Translations under genes and position numbers: made by a program
NCBI GenBank assembly: GCA_029865225.1
Contig: JAOUHJ010000005.1
Coordinates: 28,130 to 92,129, forward strand
Length of the DNA: 64,000 nucleotides
DNA from: Nitrospira sp.
GTDB lineage: Bacteria > Nitrospirota > Nitrospiria > Nitrospirales > Nitrospiraceae
Direction of reading: 5' to 3'
Shown here: piece after piece, positions 1-8,698 of the stretch
Layout: every line of letters starts with the position of its first letter
Position numbering within the stretch: the stretch's first letter is position 1
The notes under the pieces: model-generated
Told to the model about the DNA's origin: nothing
What the model saw: only the letters and a program-made list of their open reading frames with translations
The model's database searches: none

Positions 1-244
1 ACGTTGGGAGAGCTTTGAGTGCTTGTTGAAATGCCGGCACAGCGTCCTCATAGCGACCGGATAGTTTGTAGCAAAGCCCGATCTGGGCATAGGCCTTCAC
101 GGCCAATGCCCTATCTCTGGCGGCTTGTTCAAACTGCTCGATAGCGGCCTTGTACAATCCGGCCTTCTTCAATGCAATCCCGCGCTCATACCGTTCAGCC
201 GGGCTTATCGTGTGAGTAGATGTACGACCGACAGGTTCCGACAT
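1..244 (-). CDS. TPR-repeat protein, N-terminal part (runs off window)
   Basis: Reading the minus strand from an ATG at 244 gives an open frame to the window edge, so only about 81 residues are visible. They form tetratricopeptide helices (YERGIALKKAGLYKAAIEQF, then AYAQIGLCYKLSGRYEDAV). The visible part closely matches the TPR tail of the next upstream gene (373-1746), in which YERGMALKDEGRLKEAIDLF and AHAQIGFCYVKM occupy the same positions, so the two are paralogues. No ATPase domain precedes the TPR here. It probably follows the ATPase gene in the same transcript, 128 nt downstream of it. Function is unknown beyond a protein-protein scaffold. The ATG has no strong Shine-Dalgarno sequence. 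Confidence 0.7.
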   Translation of the reverse strand, partial: MSEPVGRTSTHTISPAERYERGIALKKAGLYKAAIEQFEQAARDRALAVKAYAQIGLCYKLSGRYEDAVPAFQQALKALPT

Positions 245-372
245 GATGCTTCAACGGCCCTCGCAACTACCCTGGACACCTATGCGCCGACATAAACAGA
301 GTAGGTTTCGTCATGCGCTGTACCGAACGCAGAACAGACACCCGTGTGAATTCCATGAACAGATGAGACAGT

Positions 373-1746
373 CTACTTTTGACTCCCAATCAGAAATCGC
401 TGAAAATTATGGACCACACCGCCGAGCCACGAATGCTTCCGTAAAGCCTCCTCCAACTCCCGCTCCCGACTTGCGACATCCCGAAAGGATGGAGTCACAT
501 GATCAATGCGATGATAGACTTCTAGGGCTTGATCGGTTTTTCCCACGGCCTCGAGACTGCGACCCAAAAAATAGAGCACATCCGTCGTATCGTGAGGAAG
601 CGCCGTAGTATCGTTCAGTGCGGTGCGAAAGGCCTGGATCGCGGCATGTGGATCCCGCATCTTGACGTAGCAGAATCCGATTTGTGCATGAGCTTTGAAC
701 CACAGCGCCTTCTCCTTGGCTGCCGAATGGAACAGGTCAATCGCTTCTTTCAAACGCCCCTCATCTTTCAGCGCCATCCCTCGCTCGTAATCTTCTTCCG
801 ATGAATTGACCGAATCTGACGCAGATAACTCATTGACAACGTCGGTCGGTCCAGGGCGTGGATCGGACGGTGTGAGTTCTGTCGGATCTTCCGGTGCGGC
901 TGCGAGTTCTTCCAATTCTTCCTTGCCGGCGAGCGGAAGGATCCCCCCTTTGATTCGGTCGAGCGCCGCTTGCGCCACCAACTTCGATGTAATGATGGGC
1001 GCCTGCTCTGCATACCCATACGTCAACGTGATATCGGACACCTGATTGATTAATCGTGGGTTCCCCTGGCTCAATCGATGGATCAGTGCATAGGCCTTGT
1101 CCGTAAAGACGTCTTGGTGTCGGCCCGCAACCTGTATTCGATGGCGAATAAAGTTGGCGGTTTCCACCTCGGACAGCGGCTTCAGATGGTAGTCGACGAC
1201 GATCCGCTGTGCAAACTGCGTCATATCGATTCGTTTCAGCAAGGTATAGAGATCCGGCTGCCCGGACAAAATAATCTGTAACTTTAATGTCCTTCCGTCA
1301 TTCATATTGGACAACAATCGTAATTCTTCCAACAAGTCGGCCCCCAGACTTTGGGCTTCGTCCACGATGAGAATGACACGTCGAAGGCGCTTCGACTCTT
1401 GCGTCAGAAACTCTGAGAACAGGTGGTAGGCTTCGATTGGATCCAAACGCTTCGTGCTCAGCCCGAGCGCCAACAAGATCCATGGCAAGAGGTGCTCGAT
1501 ATCGTACCGCGCATTGGTCAGAAGTCCGATTTTGTGCTTACTGCCGTGCTCCGCGATCAGCTTCTGGAGGAGAGAAGTTTTCCCCATTCCCGGATCCCCG
1601 GTCAGCACCATGAAAGACGCCTGACTCACAAGGCCATATTCCAACAGATTGTAGGCGGCCTGATGCTCGGATCCAGCATACAGGAACGTACTGTCCGGCA
1701 AGAGTGAGAACGGCTTGGTTTTTAAACGATAAAAGGATTCATACAT
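373..1746 (-). CDS. ExeA/GspA-like AAA ATPase with C-terminal TPR, exosortase-locus type
   Basis: A 457-aa P-loop ATPase of the ExeA family, of the kind found in XrtA/PEP-CTERM exopolysaccharide loci. The N-terminus MYESFYRLKTKPFSLLPD is typical of the family. Walker A is GDPGMGKTS at about residues 50-58 and Walker B is VILIVDEAQ at about 124-132. The ATPase core ends near residue 270 and is followed by an acidic, proline-rich linker. TPR repeats begin near residue 315 and run to the C-terminus. In these loci the ATPase is thought to assist envelope assembly or export; its exact substrate is not known. It lies downstream of the CpsD-like kinase with a 30-nt gap, so co-transcription is likely. 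Confidence 0.85.
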   Translation of the reverse strand: MYESFYRLKTKPFSLLPDSTFLYAGSEHQAAYNLLEYGLVSQASFMVLTGDPGMGKTSLLQKLIAEHGSKHKIGLLTNARYDIEHLLPWILLALGLSTKRLDPIEAYHLFSEFLTQESKRLRRVILIVDEAQSLGADLLEELRLLSNMNDGRTLKLQIILSGQPDLYTLLKRIDMTQFAQRIVVDYHLKPLSEVETANFIRHRIQVAGRHQDVFTDKAYALIHRLSQGNPRLINQVSDITLTYGYAEQAPIITSKLVAQAALDRIKGGILPLAGKEELEELAAAPEDPTELTPSDPRPGPTDVVNELSASDSVNSSEEDYERGMALKDEGRLKEAIDLFHSAAKEKALWFKAHAQIGFCYVKMRDPHAAIQAFRTALNDTTALPHDTTDVLYFLGRSLEAVGKTDQALEVYHRIDHVTPSFRDVASRERELEEALRKHSWLGGVVHNFQRFLIGSQK

Positions 1747-1776
1747 GGTGCTGTGTCTCGGGTTGTTCCGTACTCA

Positions 1777-2604
1777 CTACGAAGACAACATGGCCTTCAT
1801 ATCGGCAAGGCTCAATGATGCCCGACCGGCTTTGTTCAATACTGTTCCTAGAACGGGACGCGAATCTCTGACGAGCCCGAGCGCACGCTGGAGTTCTTCG
1901 CCTGTCGTTTTACCTTCTTCAACGACCATGAGCAGCGCATCCGTATAAGGAGAAAAGGCCAAGACATCAGCCGTATGCAACAACGGTGGGAGATCAAAGA
2001 CGACAAAGCGCGAAGGATATCGATGTTTCAACTCCTCGACGAGAGCGACCATTTTGGGGGACGTCAGTATTTCGGTCGAGTTTGAAATGGCTCTCCCCCC
2101 TGGCAAGAGAACGAATCGCCCGATGCCGGGATGCACGAGCAGATCTTCTACAGGCAGATCGTCCAACAAATAGTCCGCCAACCCCAGACAGTCCTGTACA
2201 CCAAAGACTTTATGCACCGTGGGGTCCTGAAGGTCTGAGTCGACGAGGAGGACCGTCTGCGTCGTTTCCATTGCAAGACTCACCGCGAGGTTGATCGCCG
2301 TGAGCGTTTTCCCCTCTCCGTACCCGGGGCTGGTGACCCCGACGACGTTCCAACCGTTTTCCCGGAGGCGGTGCGTGACCTGCGTTCGTAGGATCTTGTA
2401 GGCGTCGACAAACGCCCCCTTGTTGTACGCAGCCATCACGCGATGTCCCTGCAGAACAGCCCGAGGGATGGTCAGTGACTTCGTCCGTGTATAGGTGATG
2501 GGAGGCGGGACACCCTGCTCCGAAGACCGCTTCGGTGGGGCCTCGGTAGCAGATGTGCCTTTCACTTCTCGATAAAGGTCAAGCGCTGTTCGAATTCGAT
2601 CCAT
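1777..2604 (-). CDS. CpsD/CapB-like tyrosine autokinase, XrtA-associated type
   Basis: A cytoplasmic P-loop kinase of the BY-kinase/CpsD family, expected to work with the Wzz-like protein encoded just upstream. I place the start at the ATG at 2604, which has AGAAGG upstream and avoids running into the previous gene; a longer frame begins at 2655. Walker A is SPGYGEGKT at about residues 92-100 and the Walker A' motif VLLVDSDLQDP lies near 118-128. The protein ends in ...NKAGRASLSLADMKAMLSS, with no tyrosine cluster, unlike classical BY-kinases such as Wzc. The kinase call is therefore by family; self-phosphorylation is not shown by the sequence. Confidence 0.85.
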   Translation of the reverse strand: MDRIRTALDLYREVKGTSATEAPPKRSSEQGVPPPITYTRTKSLTIPRAVLQGHRVMAAYNKGAFVDAYKILRTQVTHRLRENGWNVVGVTSPGYGEGKTLTAINLAVSLAMETTQTVLLVDSDLQDPTVHKVFGVQDCLGLADYLLDDLPVEDLLVHPGIGRFVLLPGGRAISNSTEILTSPKMVALVEELKHRYPSRFVVFDLPPLLHTADVLAFSPYTDALLMVVEEGKTTGEELQRALGLVRDSRPVLGTVLNKAGRASLSLADMKAMLSS

Positions 2605-2618
2605 AGCCTTCTTGTTCC

Positions 2619-4391
2619 CTATTCCATGCCAATCCGTCTCAAGGCGGTAAACCACAACACATCCAAGGGGATGACAAACACATGCAGAAGCACGAGCGCC
2701 GTTCCAATGACCCCAAGTCCTGCCGTTTGGGCAAGTCGTCGTCTGACCCGTATCCGTGATACATCCTCTTCATTGGGCATAAACGGAATTACTGCTAAGG
2801 GGAAATGGTGCGTGAGCTGGAGGAGCTGCTCCGAAGACCGGATCGAGTGATCCATCGATTCCACAGCCGCTCCCGCACCGATGCCAGCACCGAGGGCCAG
2901 AACAGTGCCTAGCAAAACGATGGCGAGGCGATTGGGTTTAAAGGGTTTTTCGGGAAGACTTGGTGGGTCAATCAAAGAAAACCGTTCACCCTTTCGCTGT
3001 ACCTCCAACCCTTCCGACACCTTGGCTTCCAATAATCGCGACCTGATTTCTTGGTATTTCTGCGCTGACGTGTCTCGGTCTCTCATGAACACCAAATATT
3101 CTGGTTCGATTCCGGGAGACCGTTCCAGACGCGTCGCATATTCGTTCAACCGGCGCTTCACTTCCAGGCGCGTCTTGCGAAGGGCTTCCAGAGAGGAGAG
3201 GGCCGAATTCAACTGCGCCTGCAGATTGATATAGGCCGGGTTTTCAGGCCGTTGTCCTGTGGACGGGCTTGGCATGGAGCGGAACCTAAAGACCTCCTGT
3301 TCGAGAGCCGCGACTTTCCGCTGTGCACGGAGGATATCTGGATGGGCGGTTCCGAGTCTTTCGAGGTCGGCTGCCAAGGCGGCACGGGCATCGATGAGCC
3401 GCTTCGAGGCTTCTTCGCCGTCGGGGAGTTGGCCGGTTTCCTTTTCTAAGGCCTCAATCTCCTGTTTCATCTTCACGATGTCCGGATGATCTGCCGAGAG
3501 ATTCGCGGAAGCAGCTGCGTACTCAGCACGGAGCGCCCGGAGTCGTTCGGTCGAATCCAAAATCCGCTCTCCGGTCACCGAGAGGATCGGAGTGTTCGGT
3601 TTGATAGTCGCCAGTTCTCCCTCAAGGTACGTCTTTCGCTCTTCCAGGCTACGGATCTGCTGATCGACATCCATCAACTCCCGCTCGGCTTGGTTCATCA
3701 ACTGCTGATTCAGTGCGGTCAACTCCGGCAACGCCCCGTTCGCTCGCCGCTTAAATTTTGCGATTTTTTCATCGATGTCGTTGATATGTTGAGCTAGATT
3801 TTCTGCTTCCTGCTGCAGAAAAGACGTGGCCTCCTGCGCCTGCCGTTCTCGGCTCTTTAAGTTTTCACCCAGGAATAAACTCGTCAGTTCATTGGCCACC
3901 TGTTGGGCTAATTCCGGGGATCGATTTTGGTAGGTCACCGTAAAGGCAATGGTCGCCTTCGTCGCATGTTGAGTGCGTTTGTCGACGACATCCGCACTGA
4001 TGACTTCGACTTCGATATCCTTGATAAAGCGTTTTACAATTTCTTCTGTCGGACTGCTTTTCCGCTCCTCCTGGTAGAGATTGAATTGCTCAACCACCTT
4101 CCAGAGCGTCGTGCGACTCATCACCTGTTGCTTGATGGTCTCAATCCGTTGATCGGCATAACTGGTAATGGTGGAGCGAACGAGGTCTGAAGGAATTTCC
4201 TGCTCTTCGATCAATATCGTCGCCGTCGACTTATAGGTCGGTGGCCAGACAAATGCTAAAGCCACCGAGACAGTGAGTAGACCAAAGCTCGTGAATAGAA
4301 TCAGCTTTCGGCGCCGTCGAAAGGCAGCGAGATACTCAGTGAAACTCTTACCCTGTTCGGATGTCCGTTGTGAGGGTTGTGTGTTCGTCAT
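2619..4391 (-). CDS. Wzz/GumC-like polysaccharide chain-length determinant, XrtA-associated
   Basis: A 590-aa inner-membrane polysaccharide co-polymerase that would set EPS chain length and couple polymerisation to export. The N-terminal transmembrane segment lies near residues 29-50 (LILFTSFGLLTVSVALAFVW). It is followed by a Wzz domain with the typical TILIEEQEIP segment. A long heptad-rich region with many Glu/Gln/Lys-rich helices suggests an extended periplasmic coiled coil. A second membrane segment (AIVLLGTVLALGAGIGAG) lies near residue 500. A further hydrophobic stretch follows near the C-terminus. The kinase is encoded separately downstream, so this is a two-gene Wzz plus kinase arrangement. 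Upstream is the barrel gene, 4 nt away. Confidence 0.88.
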   Translation of the reverse strand: MTNTQPSQRTSEQGKSFTEYLAAFRRRRKLILFTSFGLLTVSVALAFVWPPTYKSTATILIEEQEIPSDLVRSTITSYADQRIETIKQQVMSRTTLWKVVEQFNLYQEERKSSPTEEIVKRFIKDIEVEVISADVVDKRTQHATKATIAFTVTYQNRSPELAQQVANELTSLFLGENLKSRERQAQEATSFLQQEAENLAQHINDIDEKIAKFKRRANGALPELTALNQQLMNQAERELMDVDQQIRSLEERKTYLEGELATIKPNTPILSVTGERILDSTERLRALRAEYAAASANLSADHPDIVKMKQEIEALEKETGQLPDGEEASKRLIDARAALAADLERLGTAHPDILRAQRKVAALEQEVFRFRSMPSPSTGQRPENPAYINLQAQLNSALSSLEALRKTRLEVKRRLNEYATRLERSPGIEPEYLVFMRDRDTSAQKYQEIRSRLLEAKVSEGLEVQRKGERFSLIDPPSLPEKPFKPNRLAIVLLGTVLALGAGIGAGAAVESMDHSIRSSEQLLQLTHHFPLAVIPFMPNEEDVSRIRVRRRLAQTAGLGVIGTALVLLHVFVIPLDVLWFTALRRIGME

Positions 4392-4395
4392 GATA

Positions 4396-5634
4396 TTAGT
4401 GGAAGAACGTCCGTTTAGGTGGATAATAGGTCACCATGAATGTCGTCGCGTGAGAATTCGCTGAATCAAGCTGCGTATCGATGTCGCGCCAGCGATACAT
4501 GTAGGACACTTCCGCTTGCCACCATTCTAGAAACTTCCAAGACAGTTTCGGTGTAATGCTGACATAGCGGCTATCTGGAAACACGCCGCCGACCGCCACT
4601 TGTGACTTCCCAGAGGTCAGCACTCCAACCACGCTCACGGAGCCGGTAAGCGTTTCTGAGATATCGTACGAAGCTGACCCCTGCGCTCGATTGGTCTGGA
4701 TGAGCAATCCAAATCCGCTCGGAACCAAATCTCGTTCGAAGGATGCGCTGACCGCGGCTCGTTCAAATTTCTGTTGCAGACTTGCTCCGACCAACCAAAC
4801 CGTATCGTGAGTCGCAAGATTCACCCCGAAGATTTCCGAGACGGATTGGAGAAACCGTGGGCCACCATGCACCGTGCCCGTCAGAGATTCACTGAATTCG
4901 TGGGTCAGGCTCATGTCGATCCCGGGAAAGTTGGATCGGAATGCGGATGGTGAATCGGTCGTTCTAAAGTCGAGGTAGGATCCCATGATCTGGACTTGAT
5001 CCCGTTCGGTCAGCGCATAGCTGAACCCGCCCGACCCACCAAACAGCCGGTAGTCGACCAACCGCCCGCTTTCATAGGTCGTGTCCGAAAACTGCACCCC
5101 CGATTGAAACGATAATTTTTCGGTCAGCATTCTCGTCCACGTCGGGTTAAAGCTCCACTGATTCCGTTGGGCAAACTGGAGAACAACCCCCGTTGCCTGT
5201 AATTCGCTGAGCAGCGTATTGTCACGGGTGAGACCTCCAGAGAATTCGATCACATCTTTCTCCGTCTTATAGCGGATGGACAATGGCACAAATACGTTCG
5301 TAAATTGCCTATCCTCTCCCCCAAAATACCCGACAAAATCCGCCGCAATTCGGCTGCTCACCTCCAGCCGTTCGCTATTGCCCGATACTTCCATCGCAGG
5401 TGTAATCCAATATCCATACGTGTCATCGTGAGTGAGCGGGGTCAGCAGCAAATTGCTGTTGTAGACTGCCTTGACTCCTAGAGATGGGGCAACCGACCAT
5501 TCTTCAGCCTGGAGCCTCGACACCACCCCAAGCAGGATGACCACCAAACTGCACATAACGGCGGGAACCCACTTGCTACCCCGCGCTCGATTCCACTTCG
5601 AACCCTTCAACTGCACCCGCGCAGGAGCCGTCAC
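4396..5634 (-). CDS. outer-membrane beta-barrel protein of the PEP-CTERM/EPS locus
   Basis: A 412-aa protein with a signal-like N-terminus (basic residues, then a VMCSLVVILLGVVSRLQAEE segment). After this come many alternating polar/aromatic beta strands, and the protein ends in ...TYYPPKRTFFH with a terminal aromatic residue. This pattern fits a beta-barrel of the family routinely found between the Wza-like export protein and the Wzz-like protein in XrtA loci. Its exact role, perhaps an outer-membrane exit pore or export partner, is not established. It overlaps the upstream export gene by 4 nt (ATGA), indicating translational coupling. Confidence 0.8.
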   Translation of the reverse strand: MTAPARVQLKGSKWNRARGSKWVPAVMCSLVVILLGVVSRLQAEEWSVAPSLGVKAVYNSNLLLTPLTHDDTYGYWITPAMEVSGNSERLEVSSRIAADFVGYFGGEDRQFTNVFVPLSIRYKTEKDVIEFSGGLTRDNTLLSELQATGVVLQFAQRNQWSFNPTWTRMLTEKLSFQSGVQFSDTTYESGRLVDYRLFGGSGGFSYALTERDQVQIMGSYLDFRTTDSPSAFRSNFPGIDMSLTHEFSESLTGTVHGGPRFLQSVSEIFGVNLATHDTVWLVGASLQQKFERAAVSASFERDLVPSGFGLLIQTNRAQGSASYDISETLTGSVSVVGVLTSGKSQVAVGGVFPDSRYVSITPKLSWKFLEWWQAEVSYMYRWRDIDTQLDSANSHATTFMVTYYPPKRTFFH

Positions 5635-6230
5635 GGCACCATCACAACGTCACCACGTTGGAGAACGATATTTTGCTCCAGCGCCCTCCCTTTCCTCATA
5701 TCCCCATACCGAAAAGGAATGGCGTGCTGTTCTCCTCGCATTCGGCGCATGACTTTAATGTCATTTTCCTTGGCAAATGGCGTTAATCCTCCGGCAAGAC
5801 TCAGGGCTTGAAGGACATCGGCGTAATGCCCAATCACATATTCACCTGGTTTGTTCACTCGTCCAACGACATAGACTTTGTAACTTGCCACTTTGTTCAC
5901 TGCCACGGACACGTTTGGATTTGGGATGTACTTCGTCAATCGCTGAACAAGATCGGTACGGATTTGATCCACCGTTCTGTCCTCAGCCTGAATGTCACCA
6001 ATGAGGGGAAATGAAAACATCCCATCCGGGCGGACCACGACCTCTCGCGTCAGCTGCTCATCTTTCCAGACGGAAATCAACAGAACATCTTCAGCCCCTA
6101 GCTGGTATTCCGGATCGACCTCGGCAGCCAGGGCCGTTGTCATGATTTCTCCTCCAATGACGGAGAAACCACCCATCACCACAGACATCAGGAGCACTCG
6201 CCCCATAACTGTTCGAACGACACCACACAT
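5631..6230 (-). CDS. Wza-like polysaccharide export protein, PEP-CTERM-associated
   Basis: A periplasmic/outer-membrane polysaccharide export protein of about 199 aa. I chose the ATG at 6230 because AAGGAGACGTT lies directly in front of it and the longer frame (from 6371) would overlap the TPR gene. A hydrophobic signal segment (VLLMSVVMGGFSVIGG) ends near ALAAEVDPEYQLG. The Poly_export domain starts with YQLGAEDVLLISVWKDEQL, followed by an SLBB-type domain (YKVYVVGRVNKPGEY). It lacks a clear lipobox. It sits between the PrsT TPR lipoprotein gene and the barrel gene and would form the export conduit with the Wzz-like protein. Confidence 0.85.
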   Translation of the reverse strand: MCGVVRTVMGRVLLMSVVMGGFSVIGGEIMTTALAAEVDPEYQLGAEDVLLISVWKDEQLTREVVVRPDGMFSFPLIGDIQAEDRTVDQIRTDLVQRLTKYIPNPNVSVAVNKVASYKVYVVGRVNKPGEYVIGHYADVLQALSLAGGLTPFAKENDIKVMRRMRGEQHAIPFRYGDMRKGRALEQNIVLQRGDVVMVP

Positions 6231-6240
6231 AACGTCTCCT

Positions 6241-8625
6241 TTATCCTCTGAGTTCTGCGAGGGTTTGTTCTGCCTCAGATCTGCCTTCAAATGCATCCGA
6301 ACTCTTGAGAGCCCTTGATAGATGCATCCGAGCATCCGCACGTTTCCCGGACTGCGTGAAGGCGATCCCAAGATGATAATTCAGCACCGAACTATCCGGA
6401 GATTTGGCGACCGCAGACTTCAGCAAACGAATCGCCTCTTCTTGATGCCCCATCTTGAACCGCACCCAACCAAGGGTATCGATGAATAGAGGGTGTGGGG
6501 CGTCTTTTTCAAAATCGCGACTCAGGGCAAACGCCTTTTGCAGGCTTGACGGATCGCCCTTTCGATCCACCAGCAACACGGCCAAGTTATTCGCCGCCAA
6601 GACATTCCGTGGATTCAGACGCAGCACCGCTTCATACGCGGCCATCGCCCCATCAACCTGTCCCTGTGCAGAACGCGAGGAAGCCAGCAGCATGTATAAC
6701 TCTTCGCTTTCCGGATTAGCCTTCAGACCATCTTCGACGATTTGCACAGCAACCGCGGGCTGTTTCTCTGAGAGTGACAACCCGGCCCAATTCAACCATG
6801 GCGTCAGCCATTTTGGATTTAATCGCACCGCCTCCCGATATTCTCGAGCTGCCGCTTCACGCTCGCCCAGAAGAGACAACACTTCCCCCAGTAATCCATG
6901 CGCAAAGGGATGATCCGATCGAGCCGCGAGGAGGGCCTGCAAGCGACCCCGAGCCTTAGCTGTCTGTCGTTGAGACACCTCCACTTTGAGCAAAGCCAGC
7001 AGTGGTTCTGGCTCGTTGGGAGCCGAGACAATCGCCCGCTCATACGCACGCCCCGCGTCATTCAATCGATGTTGTGCCTCATAAAACCGTCCTTCCGCCA
7101 GCAGTGCGACGTGGTTCTCACCTGACACGCGGCGAAGCTGCGCCAAGGTTCGCTCTGCTCCCGACCAATTCTTCGTCATCAAATCCAGTGTCATGAGCAT
7201 GTCTAGAGCCGCAACATCATCGGGACGCTGCTTCAGCAGATCGTCGAGTCGAGCACGTGCTTGCTGATACCTGCCACTCCGACTCTCCAGAACCGCTAGC
7301 GATCGCTTGGCCTCGACCTGATCGGGATACAGAACAACGGCCCGCTCAAGACTTTCCTTCGCTAGATTGGTTTCTCCAGTGAGCTGGTAGGCCTGGCCCA
7401 ATAGATAGTGGACCGTCGCGAGTTCTGGTTGATCGTGCAGAACCGTGCGGAATGCCTGAACCGCATCTTTTGCATTCCGTCTTGCCAAGGCCATACGTCC
7501 TGACAGGATCAACCCATCGGAAGATCGAGGATTCTCTTTCAACACCTCCTGCACCTGACGTTCCGCTTCAACCTGCTTTCCGGCTAAGAGATCCATTTCC
7601 GCCAATCGTACCTTTGCCTCCAACCCAACCGGACCATCTTTGAATTCTTGAACGAGTTCGCTATATCGGTCTCGTGCCTTTTCGTCTTGCCCGCTCTTTC
7701 GGTAGAGTACAGCCAATCCGAACTGTATGTGACTTGCACGCGGCAGATGGGCGGCAGCATCAAGAAGCACACGTTCCGCACCAACGAGATCCTTTCGGTT
7801 TACAAGAAAGTCAGACAGTGCTAGCCGACGCTGCTCGTCGTCCGGGTCCAATGCAATCGCTTCGCGCAAAACAGCCTCAGCCTTACCAAAGGCATCTCGA
7901 CCGATATAGAAGCGGACCAGCCTGATTCGATGGTCCATGGATAGGGGCTCGGTCTCGATCATGCGACGAAGGATCGTCTCGGCGCCCGTCCAATTATTTG
8001 CGCTGGCGAAAACCGCGCTCAAATTATTGAGGAGATCGAGGTCCTTGGGGTGCTGCTGGAGCGCACGCTGAAGCGCCTGCTCTGCCTCTCCATACCGTTT
8101 CTGATGTCGATATAACGTCGCTAGGAGGATGGCGACATCCGGCTCTGTCGGAAACTCCTTGGCGAGGGCCTCGGCCTTGGGAGTGGCCACGGAAACGCCT
8201 TGCTCCGTCACAGTCTGCGCCGCAATCTTTAGAGCGGCAGCTTGAGGATGTCGTGGATCTTTACGTAGGACTGCATCAGCAACCTCCGACACCTGATCTG
8301 TCAGCCCAGCTTCAAGATAATATTTCCCCAGTGTAATGAGAGCGGCCGCGTGATCGGGAACCAATCTGACGGTTTCCTGGTATAACTGCACCGCGTTACG
8401 CCAATTCTTTTCCTTTTCTTCCACCCGAGCAAAGAGGTAATAGGCCTCTCCGTCCTTGGGATCAATTTTCAGGACGTTTCGGAGCGCGACTCTGGCTTTG
8501 GGATAATTCGCGGCATCCATATATTCATGCGCTCGAGAGAAATACTTTGCTTTTCTCTCTTCAGGACCACCACATGCGGTCAGCGTGAATACGATGAAGG
8601 CGATGATACTCGGTCGAACAATCAT
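6241..8625 (-). CDS. prsT: PrsT-type TPR-repeat lipoprotein
   Basis: A 794-aa lipoprotein made almost wholly of TPR repeats. The N-terminus MIVRPSIIAFIVFTLTAC followed by GG is a lipoprotein signal with Cys18 as the acylation site. About twenty 34-residue helix-turn-helix repeats follow to the end. Length and architecture match PrsT, the TPR lipoprotein that accompanies exosortase A loci. It is thought to be a periplasmic scaffold, though its partners are not known. It starts 73 nt downstream of the glycosyltransferase gene and is followed 10 nt later by the Wza-like gene. Confidence 0.88.
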   Translation of the reverse strand: MIVRPSIIAFIVFTLTACGGPEERKAKYFSRAHEYMDAANYPKARVALRNVLKIDPKDGEAYYLFARVEEKEKNWRNAVQLYQETVRLVPDHAAALITLGKYYLEAGLTDQVSEVADAVLRKDPRHPQAAALKIAAQTVTEQGVSVATPKAEALAKEFPTEPDVAILLATLYRHQKRYGEAEQALQRALQQHPKDLDLLNNLSAVFASANNWTGAETILRRMIETEPLSMDHRIRLVRFYIGRDAFGKAEAVLREAIALDPDDEQRRLALSDFLVNRKDLVGAERVLLDAAAHLPRASHIQFGLAVLYRKSGQDEKARDRYSELVQEFKDGPVGLEAKVRLAEMDLLAGKQVEAERQVQEVLKENPRSSDGLILSGRMALARRNAKDAVQAFRTVLHDQPELATVHYLLGQAYQLTGETNLAKESLERAVVLYPDQVEAKRSLAVLESRSGRYQQARARLDDLLKQRPDDVAALDMLMTLDLMTKNWSGAERTLAQLRRVSGENHVALLAEGRFYEAQHRLNDAGRAYERAIVSAPNEPEPLLALLKVEVSQRQTAKARGRLQALLAARSDHPFAHGLLGEVLSLLGEREAAAREYREAVRLNPKWLTPWLNWAGLSLSEKQPAVAVQIVEDGLKANPESEELYMLLASSRSAQGQVDGAMAAYEAVLRLNPRNVLAANNLAVLLVDRKGDPSSLQKAFALSRDFEKDAPHPLFIDTLGWVRFKMGHQEEAIRLLKSAVAKSPDSSVLNYHLGIAFTQSGKRADARMHLSRALKSSDAFEGRSEAEQTLAELRG

Positions 8626-8698
8626 GGCTAACGTTCACCCTTATGCGCTGTAAGAAAGTGCTTCGTCTTGACTATAGGTTAATACGTAACCCGTTTCG

